A stretch of 64,000 nt of DNA from the NCBI GenBank assembly GCA_963851095.1, contig CAWKOX010000031.1, positions 20,814 through 84,813 of the forward strand. The letters are read 5' to 3'. Numbering within the stretch: the stretch's first letter is position 1; every line of letters starts with the position of its first letter. This DNA is from Oleispira sp963851095 (GTDB lineage Bacteria; Pseudomonadota; Gammaproteobacteria; Pseudomonadales; Oceanobacteraceae). The notes beneath the pieces were generated by a model. The model was given only the letters and a program-made list of their open reading frames with translations. It ran no database searches and was not told the origin of the DNA. The translations under genes were made by a program, and so were the position numbers. Of this stretch, positions 44,597-55,061 are shown in pieces.

Positions 44597-46903
44597 TTAT
44601 TGAGCTGTTTGTTTTACCTGATTTTTTCTGCATGCTAATAAACTTAATAAAATAATGAAAAACCAAGAGAAGTTACCCGTTGATTTTTTAATCATTTCCT
44701 TAGTCGCTTCTTCATCTATTTCACTGCTCGATTTATAGACTGCATTCTCATACTGAACATCTGGATCTTCATAACTCATGACTGCTCCTTTTCCCAGATT
44801 TGTTTGGAAAAATATTTGATTATTAAATCCTGGGTTTTCACCAGTAATCCAGTCAGCATTCCCTTGAAAAGCAATTGTAGAGCCGTCTGAAGATAGTTAG
44901 GGCAAATAGCATTTTTATTTTGATTAACCTCTGTCATGGCTCTCAAGCGATTTTGTTTATGTTCATACAAGAAATACTTCTGAATTACTGGCACTATTAG
45001 TTCCGGCCAAACTTGCATTACTTATAAATGCAATTCGATTTCCATCATTACTAATCGCAGGGTCGTAGGAGTCTAAACTTGAACTTAAAGAAATCTGCTT
45101 AAAGTTTTTGCCATCAAAGTCAGCTCTGAATATCTGGTTCAGGTTATACGCATTAGCATCAGAGTCTAAATTGTCTGTACTTTGCAGAGCAATAAATTCA
45201 CCATTACCAGATATCACAACCCCTTCGGTATGGCAGTGCTATTGTAGTTGGTAATTTGATGCGTAATGCCTTTATTAAGAGTGCCACCGAAAGCTCTCCA
45301 GTAGCGGCGACTATTATCTCCTAAAGGATTGCCCCGTGAACTTACAACAAAGCGCTTACCTTCATAATCCGTTGATATTGATTTGACATCGCTAGATGAA
45401 TAATAAAATTTAGACAATTGTCGTACTTCATCTTTTTTACCATCAAATACAAAGACTTCACTAGTACCAAAAGGGTTACCAACAATTGTATCTAGATTTG
45501 AATTATTAGAGAAGTAGATATAATCACCCAGATGATTAATAGCAATTTGACGAACACTATTATTCATAGATGCATTTGAATTAGAATTAACCTGCTTAAT
45601 CGAATTTGTTGTTAAATCGAAATGATACAACTCATAAGAAGCATCTAGATTTGGCTTAGCCCCATCTAATGAGCTATTACAAAATGCAGCTGCAGACTTT
45701 CCATTGCCAGAAATAACTGCGTTATTACAGCTCTTTCCTGCTGGATTTGACGTTAATTGCTGATAGTCTTGTGTCGCAACATTATAAACAAAAACATCTT
45801 TTGCACTTGTAGGCTTACCTGTACTGGCTAAATCGGCATTACTGGTCAATACGATTAACTTGCCATCCGCGGATAAATCCGGAGCATAAGAGTTAAACGT
45901 TGTATTAGGGGTTAGCTGTTCGAATTTCACAATATCAATAGCAAATTCTGCGGTAAAGCTTTCCCCTTGATCAATATCAAATCTCAACCTCTGCAGTATG
46001 AGACCCTTCAGAGCTTAAACTGCTTGTGATATCGACAGTAATAGTCTCGCTATCTTCCTTAGCAACCATTAAATCAGCTGGCCCCGTAATATTCAAAGTA
46101 TCACTTCTATAACTAATAGCCGCATTAATCGGGAAATCATCACGGTTATTTAAAGTTATTTGTAAACTTGCTGTATCACCTGGATTCATCGATAGCTGAC
46201 GATTATAAGATAGAGCAGCCCCTTTAATATTTGCTTGATAAGTACGAATATTTCTATGTAGATAAGTTACTTGTGGCTTTGGACTATGAAAATTCCTTGA
46301 AGTCATACCACCAAAAAAAGCTACGCCTCGTCCATGTGTCTTTTCAGCTAGAACATAACGTCCGTGGGTATTATCAACGATTAACGGATTTAAACCCGAA
46401 CCTGTCACTGTTGCATGGCCAAAAGAATTACCCGTAAAAGTATTGCCTGTAACACCAAATGGGCCATTAAAAATAGGGTGATTTGGATCTACTGCTGTAC
46501 TAGTTCCAGAAAAATCTCCATACACCAAAGAAATACCAAAACCCAAGTCCATGCCATTTCCTTGGTTAGGCGCTGCATTAATAAAAAGCGTTCCACCTGC
46601 AAACACCCAATCTTCCATCTTTACCTTATTTACCGTGATAAATGCTTCTAAAGCATTGGCATTTCCATCACTACCTTCCATATAAATAAAGTCATTAGCT
46701 GAAGAAAACAAATCATTGGCATTCACTGATTCATAACGCGCTGCAACCCAAGCCCCTACTCCAAAGACGGCATCCATATCTTCTTCATAGTTGGATTGCC
46801 CCCAAGGTGAGCTAGATTGAGAACGAACATAATAAGCATCGGAAAATGCTAGTTGGGAAAAAAATGAAAGTAATAGAATACTTAAGGCGGTAATTTTCTT
46901 CAT
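44597..46903 (-). pseudogene. Exported TolB-like (PD40) propeller protein with CTERM-like tail, four frameshifts
   Basis: One 769-codon gene is split into five frames (breaks near 45988, 45218, 44975, 44895). Read across them: signal peptide (1-21), then a ~300-residue domain (PWGQSNYEEDMDAVFGVGA, GGMTSRNFHSPKP, LTINNRDD-like Ig strand). Seven PD40-type blades follow: LSADGKLIVLTSNADL, ISGNGKSAAAFCNSSL, INHLGDYIYFSNNSNL, STDYEGKRFVVSS, ISGNGEFIALQST, ISNDGNRIAFISNASL, LSSDGSTIAFQGNADW. The C-terminus STGNFSWFFIILLSLLACRK is a GlyGly-CTERM-like hydrophobic/basic sorting tail. The pattern alternates +1/-1, so errors or decay; the conserved blades favour errors. Function unknown, probably surface. 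Confidence 0.62.
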
Positions 46904-46990
46904 GCTATCCTTATCCTGATAAGAAAATAATCAAAATTATTTTTAATAAATACAAAATAATTATTAAGAATAATTCTGTAAATGCTTGAT

Positions 46991-47016
46991 AAAAAGGCGG
47001 GCCGAAGCCCGCCGTA
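46991..47016 (-). terminator. Intrinsic terminator of the large lipoprotein gene
   Basis: GGCGGGC (46996-47002), CGAA loop, GCCCGCC (47007-47013). On the minus strand it is followed by five T. It ends the gene whose stop is at 47041. Confidence 0.9.
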
Positions 47017-47040
47017 TTAATTAACTAATATTATTAGTTA

Positions 47041-50000
47041 TTAAGGTGCTGTAATAGCAGAAACATCTACTGCATCAACTGAATCCCACAAGCTTGGTAC
47101 ATTAGCTGTAAAATCTAATGTGTCGCCAGTTTGTAAAGGAGAAGAGAACTGCAGGCTTAGAGTCAATACTTTACCATTAGCACTAATAGAAGCAGAGGTA
47201 TTAACAGTATCAATCACTGCACCACCAGCATCAGCATCAGTAAATGTCATGATTGATGCAACCTGAGTACCAGAAATTGTAGTGTTCTGAGTAATCGTAC
47301 CAAACACTTCACCTAGCATTGCATCGATATCAATGGCATGAGTGAAAGAGTAAGTGATTGTAGCAGCAGAACCTGAACCAGGAAGAGCATTAGGAGACGC
47401 AGTACCAACAATTTGACCTAGGTTATCATACGCAGCAAACGTAGGAGTAGTCATGTTAGTATCATCTTCTGCCCAGCTATTACCAAAGGCATCCTGAACA
47501 TTACTGAAGTCTAGAGTTGCGTGATCACCCGCATCTGCAGCAGCAGAAGCTAAACCAGCTTCATCATATTCACCCAAGGCGAAAATAGCAGTTCGATTTA
47601 ACGGCAATAGATCATCAGCCATATCGGTAGTGAATGGAATTACAAGTACATTCTTGCTAGTTGTTTTAGCGTTATGAAGTGCGCGACTATCAACATCCAT
47701 ATCGATAGCAATACCACCTAATGTAACGACAGTATTACCCGCATTTGGATTAACTCGAACAGCTTCGTTAAAGGTAACAGTTAAGTTAGAACCGTTATAA
47801 ACAGCTTCAGTAACCATTGGAGGCATTGCATCGTTAACAACAACTTTTGCATTGGTTGCTGTAACTGCAACATTACCGACACTATCTTCAATTTGATTAG
47901 TGAAATCGATAACTTTTGCTGCTTGGCCATCGGTATTTGCTAGTGCGAAGATATTATCTACATCAACAGCAATTAGATCAGCATTAACAACATCAGCATC
48001 ACTTGCAACTGTAACATCATTCATGATGGTCCAGTCTGTTAGGTTTGCTGTACCTGTAGAGAATGTTGGAGCGTTAGCAGCGGCTGCAGGTTTAGTTGCA
48101 TCAGATGCTGAAGGCACTGTCCAAGCTAAATCTTCAGTGAAAGAAACGGCAATTGTGCGGCTCATATCGGCAGACCAAGCAGCATAAGCTGTTTTATCAT
48201 AGATTAAGCTAGCAGCAGCGATATATGCTTGGTTATTGTTTGCAGCATCTGCAAAGTTCTCATCGTATAGGTTGCTCAAATCAGGAGCAGCATCTACAAG
48301 ATTATTTTGATCAGCAAGCATACCTGAGTTCACGTTCAATAATGGAACGCCCACTAATACTTGGAAATCTGGGTTAGCTAATTCAGCACCATTACCATAC
48401 TGTTGGCCAAATACTGTAGTGCTAGAACGTAGGTCTAATTCACCATACGCATCTTGCAAGCCAGCTGTTACTGGAACGTTATCTGCTAATGTCACTTGTG
48501 CAGTAGAACCTTCGTTACCAAACTCATCCATAGATTGGATGGAGAAGATATCGCCTGGCTGAACACCGTCTAACAAGAACGCTACATCACTAGATGTAAA
48601 GTCGGCAAAGCTACTACCTGTTTTAGGCTCAATAAGGCCATAACCTGATGAAACTGCTGCAGTAGTGAAGTTACTAGTGGTCGATACATTTTGAGCATCA
48701 GGGGTGCTAGTCACATCAATTACTGGATTAGTATTAACAACTACACCGTTGCGCATAATCCAATAGCGATATGCAGAAGCATTACTTGGAGTAAATTTAA
48801 TACGAGCAATATCAGTTTCAACGCCAGTATTCAAACCTAAGCTAGAAGTTACTGGAGTACCGTCTGGGTTTAATTCGATTTCACCGCTGTCACCAATAAC
48901 ACCAGCTACCTGCAATGCAAGAACAAGATCACTCAGACGTTCTTGAGAGTCATTCGTTGCACCTGAATCATTATCAGCAGAGTTCAGTTGCTGTGTGCCA
49001 TTAACCGCTTGCTGCATATCAACATCAGCGAAAGCATTAGAGAAACCTTCAGCATCGCCAGCTAAACGCTCTGGGCTATCATCGGCAGTTAGCTGAGCTA
49101 AACCAGTAACAACGGCTGCGTCTTGAAGTAGGTTACGGAATACTTCAACTTGCAATTTTACGAAGTCTGCATTGCTGTTAACGTTATCATAATCGTATGA
49201 AATATCATTCGATGCTACGTTACTATCTTCATCAAGAAGGTTGTTTGCACCGTCACGGAAATCAACTTTTAAAAGATAGATATCAATTTCATTGCCTGCA
49301 ACAAAATCAACGCTGTTCGTCAAAGTCATTGAGCGACCGTCAGCTGCAGGTGCTGCAGTAACTGTCAAATATTGACCGCTTGTGATATCACGAACAACTA
49401 CAGAGTTGCTATCAATCATAGATGTCTGAATAGTTTCAGAGAAATGAACTGTTAATACATTTGTAACATCGTCATTTAATTTTGCACGAGCAGCCGTTTG
49501 TAGCTGCTTCTTCAATTGCAATAACAAATGGACGTGCATTATCTTCATTTGGAATTTCTGTTACAAAAACGTTACCAACATGAATTGTTTCAATTTCATC
49601 ATCAGTAGATACGCCAGTAACGTTATACACGTTTGCATCAACAGAGTTTACTGTGTAACCACCAACAACAAACGTTAGATCTGAATCGTTTGGTGCGCCA
49701 GTAATTGTAAAGTTACCAGTAGCATCTGTAGTAACTTGGTAAGAAAGCGTTGTATAAGATAACGCGTTTGTACCCGTTGTGTGGTTGCCACCGTTAACAT
49801 CTTTAAGCTCTAGGTTTAACGTTTGGTTAGCAATCGCTTCATTCGTTACATTGTCACGAAGAACACCTGTTATTGTTGAACCATTTTCGCCAACGGCTGG
49901 AAGTACAGCCGCGCCAGCTTCAGCAGTGAAGCCATCAACAAAACGGTTTGTATTCGCAGTACCTGTTTCTTCAGTTGTACCTTGATCGCTACGGCCATCA

Positions 50001-50416
50001 TCAATAAGTGCGGATGAATTAACCGTAACAACAGCACCTAAGTAGCCAGCAGGAGGAACGATAACGACACTAATTGCTCCGCCCAAATAAGCACCATCGC
50101 CTGTAATTGTAATTCCTGAAACAGCTACATTATCTAACTGGTAAGTACCACCAGAGCTAGTTGTAGTTGTTCGGTTACCAATATGAACAGTCGCGCCTGG
50201 AATAGGATTACCGTTAGTATCTTGAACGATACCTTGAACAGATCCTTTAGGAGCTGTTGTGGCTACACCATTACTACCAATGGCAGCAGTTGTTGTCGAA
50301 GTAGTCACTGAGTTGGCTTTATTGCCATCAACTAAACAACCCGTCAAAAGAGTTGTACTTGATACCAATGCAATAGCGGTAGCTAATTTAGCTTTTTTAT
50401 AGAATGTGTTTTCCAT
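47041..50416 (-). CDS. Large Ig-domain lipoprotein, interrupted by one frameshift
   Basis: The combined product is about 1,124 residues. A lipobox (LVSSTTLLTGC) marks a lipoprotein. Two carboxypeptidase-regulatory-like domains come next (GSVQGIVQDTNGNPIPGATV near 57-110, GSTITGVLRDNVTNEA near 178-260). The frame breaks near 49495 (extra base after AATN) and resumes as AARAKLNDDVTNVLTVHFSE. Several bacterial Ig-like (Big/SbsA) modules follow (SMIDSNSVVVRDITSGQYL, SNLTVTFNEAVRVNPN, ITYSFTHAIDIDAMLG). It is likely surface-exposed and adhesion- or matrix-related (inference). The SD GGAAAGGAACAG is clear. Its leader is strongly structured. Confidence 0.75.
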
Positions 50417-50716
50417 CTGTTCCTTTCCTAGATAGCAGATACGTCATACGTCTAGCAAAGAAATTTCGCTAGACAATTGATCAGAAAGAAAACAAGGAAG
50501 AGGCCACAAGTGGCAGAAAAACGTTCCTTGTTTTACTAGAGCATTTATTCTGCCAGACACAGTTGGTTTTAAGTAGTCTCTTATTTAAAAATACTAATAA
50601 AGTACTAGATTTTTTTTTAAAAAATATCCTTAGTTCACACTTTTAAACTTTTTTGTCTAATGTTATTTTATTGTTTTAAAATATCTGTATGGCCTAAGTG
50701 ATGTGTTTTTTATTAA
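50417..50716. other. Leader/intergenic region of the lipoprotein gene with nested hairpins
   Basis: Minus strand, read toward the start at 50416: an inverted repeat at 50489-50499/50524-50534 (11 bp, AAAACAAGGAA) encloses an inner hairpin GCCAC/GTGGC (50503-50514). A second stem, GTCTAGC (50450-50456)/GCTAGAC (50468-50474), lies nearer the SD. The 50575-50700 part is very A/T-rich. No ORF. Confidence 0.55.
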
Positions 50717-52057
50717 TTACAAAACCATCGCCGCAACCCAACCCGCCACTAACAACGGTAAGTTGAAGTGGATAAACGTAGGTATAACCGTATCGCTCAT
50801 ATGGTTGTGTTGACCATCTGCGTTTAACCCAGCGGTAGGGCCTAATGTAGAATCTGAGGCAGGGGAGCCAGCATCACCGAGTGCGCCAGCCGTACCGACT
50901 AATGCAACAATGGCTAATGGGCTAAACCCCAGTTGAATGCACAGCGGTACATAGATCGCTGCAATAATTGGGATCGTTGAGAATGATGAACCAATACCCA
51001 TGGTTAATACCAAGCCAACTATTAATAATAGAAACGCTGCTAAGGCTTTGTTATCACCTAACCAGCCTGAAGCACCGTTGACTAAACTTTCAATATGCCC
51101 AGTGGTTTTAATGACTTCAGCAAAACCCGAGGCGGCAATCATAATAAAACCAATCGATGCCATCATTTTCATACCATCAACCAGAACACCATCAGACTCA
51201 TGCCAACGAATTACACCCGTTGCTGAAAACAATAAAAAGCCTGCCATTGCACCTAAAACCATAGAACCTAAGTACAGCTGAGTTACAAACGCTAATATGA
51301 TGGCAGCACCAGCGACCCATAGTGATTTAGCACTGAATTCTTGGTCAATACTTTCTGTATTTTCTGCCAGTGCTTTATCATCACCAGCTAAGTAAGTTCG
51401 CGGTTTACGATAGCTAATAAGACCTGCAATCAGCAGCCCAGCCAACATTCCTAACGCTGGAATGGTCATTGCTGACATGACCGAAATACCTTCTGTTTCT
51501 AGCCCAGCACTACCCACATTTGATAAAAGTATGTCGTTTAAATAGATGTTTCCGAAGCCTATTGGCAGAAACATATAAGGCGTAACCAGTCCAAACGTTA
51601 GTACACACGCGACTAATCGTCGGTCTAACTGTAAGCGAGTCATTACTAACAATAACGGAGGCACTAGAATAGGGATGAATGCGATATGAATCGGTATAAT
51701 ATTTTGCGAGCTAACGGCTATTAGCATCAAGCCGAATAACAAAATATTTCGCAACCAGAAGGTATCACTGTGTCGCTGACGCTGTTCGCCTCCTATTCGG
51801 ATTAAAATCTTTTTGGCTAATAAATGAGGAAGACCTGAAAGGGAAATTGCAACGGCAAAACCACCTAATAGCGCATAGCTTAATGCGATGCCTGCACCGC
51901 CACCAATACCTGCATTAAAGGCTTTTAGTGTTGAATCCACATCCATACCGGCAACCCAACCGCCCACAAATGCAGCGACTATCATTGAGAGCATCACGTG
52001 AAGTCGTGCCACACTGAGTACTAACATTAACGTTACAGCGATTAATACTGCATTCAT
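50717..52057 (-). CDS. Na+/H+ antiporter family membrane protein (NhaC-like/YuiF type)
   Basis: The product is 446 residues. The start at 52057 is supported by AAGAAGGTG upstream and by MNAVLIAVTLMLVLSVARLH. There are about 11 TM segments and conserved stretches typical of the Na_H_antiport family: FNAGIGGGAGIALSYALLGG, GIGSSFSTIPIIAAIYVPLC, AGALGDAGSPASDSTLGPTA. It probably exchanges Na+ or another cation with protons, or a dicarboxylate/amino acid as in some family members; substrate inferred only. Upstream of the island and downstream of gyrB. Not part of the standard Pseudomonas order. Confidence 0.82.
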   Translation of the reverse strand: MNAVLIAVTLMLVLSVARLHVMLSMIVAAFVGGWVAGMDVDSTLKAFNAGIGGGAGIALSYALLGGFAVAISLSGLPHLLAKKILIRIGGEQRQRHSDTFWLRNILLFGLMLIAVSSQNIIPIHIAFIPILVPPLLLVMTRLQLDRRLVACVLTFGLVTPYMFLPIGFGNIYLNDILLSNVGSAGLETEGISVMSAMTIPALGMLAGLLIAGLISYRKPRTYLAGDDKALAENTESIDQEFSAKSLWVAGAAIILAFVTQLYLGSMVLGAMAGFLLFSATGVIRWHESDGVLVDGMKMMASIGFIMIAASGFAEVIKTTGHIESLVNGASGWLGDNKALAAFLLLIVGLVLTMGIGSSFSTIPIIAAIYVPLCIQLGFSPLAIVALVGTAGALGDAGSPASDSTLGPTAGLNADGQHNHMSDTVIPTFIHFNLPLLVAGWVAAMVL

Positions 52058-52275
52058 AAAACACCTTCTTAAGTTTTGATATACGATCAAAAACTGACCG
52101 ACTGGTTAAGTGTGCGCAAGATAGCATAGCTACCTTAAAATGTAGACCTTCTATCAGCATAGCCTTTGTGGACAAGCCTATGCGTTTAGCGCTATTACTG
52201 CCTTTATTTTAGCCATAAAAAAACCCAAGCTGCTTTCACAACTCGGGCTTATTATTCGTCAGTACACCTTAAATT

Positions 52276-54696
52276 TTAGAAATCTAAGTTAGCCACTCGA
52301 AGTGCGTTACTTTCAATAAACGCGCGTCGTGGTTCTACTTCATCGCCCATTAAGGTCGTAAAGATCTGATCCGCGGCAACCGCATCTTCAATGGTTACTT
52401 GCAGCATACGACGGCTTTCAGGGTCCATGGTTGTATCCCAAAGCTGCTCTGGGTTCATCTCACCTAGTCCTTTATAACGCTGGATGTAATGACCTTTACG
52501 GGCTTCGTTTAACAGCCAAGCAAGTGTTTGCTTAAAGTTCTCGATCGGAAGTACACGCTCGCCACGTTGTAGGTATGCGCCTTCTTCTAGAACGGCTTGC
52601 AACTCTGCGCCCATATCTGCGATTTTTTTGTAACCAGTTCCCATAAAGAATTCATGGTTGAAACAAAAAGTATGCGGTATACCATGTTCCATAACTTCTA
52701 CATTGAAGTTAGCAGTATTACGCTCGTTATCTTTTTCAACTTCAACTTTATAGTGGCTACCCGTACGCCCTGTTTCAGGCAGTAATGCTTGAAACTTTTC
52801 AGCCCAGTCTTTTGCAAAAACTTCATCTTTTAGTTCTGCCTCTGAAATACGAGGAAGTTCTAACATCGCTTCTAATAGTAGAGAAGGGTAGATGTTTGAT
52901 GAGCGATCGATCACTTCTTGCGTCTCGTGATACTTAGTTACCAACATTTCAAAAGCATGATCACTGATTGCAGGTGCATCTGGATTTGGGTGCAAAGCTG
53001 ACTTCTCTAATGCGATGTGCGTTAGATAATCAGACAACGCTTCTTCATCTTTTAGATACTGTTCTTGCTTACCACGTTTGATTTTATACAAAGGTGGCTG
53101 AGCAATGTAAATGTGACCACGTTCAATCATTTCAGGCATTTGACGGAAGAAGAAGGTCAATAACAAGGTACGAATGTGAGCACCATCGACGTCGGCATCC
53201 GTCATGATAATAATGGAGTGATAACGCAGTTTGTTAATATCAAACTCTTCACGCCCAATACCACAACCCAATGCTTTAATTAAGGTGCCTACTTCTGCTG
53301 AAGAAAGCATCTTATCAAAGCGTGCTTTCTCAACGTTAAGAATCTTACCTTTAAGTGGCAAAATAGCCTGTGTGCGACGATCTCGGCCTTGTTTTGCGCT
53401 TCCGCCAGCCGAGTCCCCTTCCACTAAGTATATTTCAGAAAGAGCAGGGTCTTTCTCTTGGCAATCAGCCAGTTTACCTGGCAAACCTGCGATATCTAAT
53501 GCGCCCTTACGACGAGTCATATCACGGGCCTTGCGGGCTGCTTCACGGGCGCGGGCTGCGTCTAGCATCTTACCAACAAGATTTTTAGCTTGCTGTGGTT
53601 GCTCTAATAAGTATTCAGAGAACTTAGCGGCCATCTCTTGTTCAACAGCGGTTTTAACCTCACTAGAAACTAATTTATCTTTAGTCTGTGAGCTAAACTT
53701 AGGATCTGGTACTTTAACCGATACAATCGCGGTTAGACCTTCACGCGCATCATCACCCGTTGCAGAAACTTTTTCTTTCTTACCCAAACCTTCCGATTCG
53801 ATGTAGTTATTTAAGGTACGTGTTAATGCACCTCGGAAGCCAGCCATGTGGGTTCCACCATCGCGCTGAGGAATATTATTGGTATAGCAGAATACGTTTT
53901 CTTGGTAAGTATCATTCCACTGCATCGCGACTTCTACACCAACACCCGTTGCTTCATGCATGATATTGAAGTGAAACATGTCGTTGACTGTCGACTTATT
54001 GGTATTAAGGTATTCAACGAAAGAGGATAGGCCACCTTCAAATGCGAAGAGATCTTCACGGTCGCTGCGATCATCTTTTAAGTGAATGCGTACACCAGAG
54101 TTCAAGAAAGACAGTTCGCGCAAACGTTTAGCTAGCTGATCATAATGATACGTTGTTTGCGTAAAAGTATCGCTACTGGGCTTGAACGTTACCATTGTAC
54201 CAGTGGTTTCAGACACACCGACTTCTTTAAGAGGGTAGTCTGGAACACCATGAGTATATTCTTGCTCGTAAATTTTACCTTCACGGCGGATGGTTAATTT
54301 TACTTTTTCCGATAGGGCATTTACTACTGAGATACCAACACCGTGGAGTCCGCCTGATACTTTATAAGAGTTATCATCGAATTTACCACCGGCGTGAAGC
54401 ACCGTCATGATAACTTCAGCAGCGGATACACCTTCATCTTCATGCATTTCGGTAGGAATACCACGACCGTTATCCGATACCGAGATTGAGTTATCTAGGT
54501 GAATCACGACCTCAATAGTATCGCAGTGGCCTGCTAAGGCTTCATCGATTGAGTTATCGACCACTTCGAATACCATGTGGTGTAAGCCAGTACCATCATC
54601 AGTATCGCCAATGTACATTCCTGGGCGTTTACGAACCGCATCAAGGCCTTTTAAAACCTTAATACTCGATGAATCGTAAGCTTGTTCTTCACTCAT
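52276..54696 (-). CDS. gyrB: DNA gyrase subunit B
   Basis: The 806-residue product is full length. The start at 54696 has AGGGGA upstream. GHKL ATPase motifs: EVVDNSIDEALAGHCD, SDNGRGIPT, GGLHGVGISVVNALS. The TOPRIM/metal region reads YLVEGDSAGGSAKQGRDR and IIIMTDADVDGAHIRTLLL. The C-terminal region is LGEMNPEQLWDTTMDPE. With GyrA it introduces negative supercoils. It lies 365 bp downstream of recF with two structured elements between; those may be its leader. Confidence 0.98.
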   Translation of the reverse strand: MSEEQAYDSSSIKVLKGLDAVRKRPGMYIGDTDDGTGLHHMVFEVVDNSIDEALAGHCDTIEVVIHLDNSISVSDNGRGIPTEMHEDEGVSAAEVIMTVLHAGGKFDDNSYKVSGGLHGVGISVVNALSEKVKLTIRREGKIYEQEYTHGVPDYPLKEVGVSETTGTMVTFKPSSDTFTQTTYHYDQLAKRLRELSFLNSGVRIHLKDDRSDREDLFAFEGGLSSFVEYLNTNKSTVNDMFHFNIMHEATGVGVEVAMQWNDTYQENVFCYTNNIPQRDGGTHMAGFRGALTRTLNNYIESEGLGKKEKVSATGDDAREGLTAIVSVKVPDPKFSSQTKDKLVSSEVKTAVEQEMAAKFSEYLLEQPQQAKNLVGKMLDAARAREAARKARDMTRRKGALDIAGLPGKLADCQEKDPALSEIYLVEGDSAGGSAKQGRDRRTQAILPLKGKILNVEKARFDKMLSSAEVGTLIKALGCGIGREEFDINKLRYHSIIIMTDADVDGAHIRTLLLTFFFRQMPEMIERGHIYIAQPPLYKIKRGKQEQYLKDEEALSDYLTHIALEKSALHPNPDAPAISDHAFEMLVTKYHETQEVIDRSSNIYPSLLLEAMLELPRISEAELKDEVFAKDWAEKFQALLPETGRTGSHYKVEVEKDNERNTANFNVEVMEHGIPHTFCFNHEFFMGTGYKKIADMGAELQAVLEEGAYLQRGERVLPIENFKQTLAWLLNEARKGHYIQRYKGLGEMNPEQLWDTTMDPESRRMLQVTIEDAVAADQIFTTLMGDEVEPRRAFIESNALRVANLDF

Positions 54697-54813
54697 ATTA
54701 TGTCCCCTAATGAGATAAACCCGCACTCAATGCCGTCGCATTGGATCGCGTAAAATTTCGAATTCGTTAACTGTTACAAAATATTAATAAATACTGTTTT
54801 AAATTAATCTTAA

Positions 54814-54895
54814 ACTGGGTTATTATGCTGCAAGAGGCTAAATACTTCCTGTAGCCGTTAATTTCGGCAATCCCTGCCTCTCATAATTACCCAGT
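54814..54895 (-). ncRNA. Structured element of unknown type upstream of gyrB
   Basis: The outer stem pairs 54814-54827 with 54882-54895 (14 bp, one mismatch). A second stem pairs AGAGGC (54833-54838) with GCCTCT (54876-54881), and an inner stem pairs GCCG (54854-54857) with CGGC (54865-54868). On the strand read toward gyrB it would lie about 120 nt before the start codon. It does not match any riboswitch core I know. It may be a gyrB leader RNA, or a palindromic (MITE-like) insertion. Confidence 0.4.
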
Positions 54896-54951
54896 AATGC
54901 ACCGTTTAAGTAAAACTTATTAAATTATATAACTCCAGTTTTTAGCTAATA

Positions 54952-54981
54952 AACATTCAATAAATCAGTTTATTGAATGTT
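54952..54981 (-). terminator. Perfect hairpin after recF
   Basis: AACATTCAATAAA (54952-54964), loop TCAG, TTTATTGAATGTT (54969-54981): 13 perfect pairs. It is 80 bp past the recF stop. It lacks a clean T-run in the minus direction (TATTAGC), so it could be a poor terminator or a binding site for a dimeric regulator. Confidence 0.4.
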
Positions 54982-55061
54982 CACTATTTGTTCTGAAAAG
55001 TAGATTTATTATGCTTTTATCTAATTTCAAACCCAGTATTTATACTCACTCTTCAAACTCA

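Larger units (their letters stand above)
54697..55061. other. recF-gyrB intergenic region with two structured elements
   Basis: It holds a multi-arm element at 54814-54895 and a perfect 13-bp hairpin at 54952-54981 (see separate entries), plus a small CAATGC/GCATTG stem (54728-54743) near the gyrB SD. No ORF. The gyrB promoter is probably in the A/T-rich 54750-54815 or upstream of the multi-arm element. Confidence 0.5.

Noticed and set aside
50417..50716. c-di-GMP riboswitch in the lipoprotein leader
   Set aside because: The hairpins lack the conserved GEMM core, so the riboswitch class is not supported.
53231..53806. A 191-codon reading frame antisense to gyrB
   Set aside because: It is an antisense shadow of a highly conserved gene with no homology or SD of its own.
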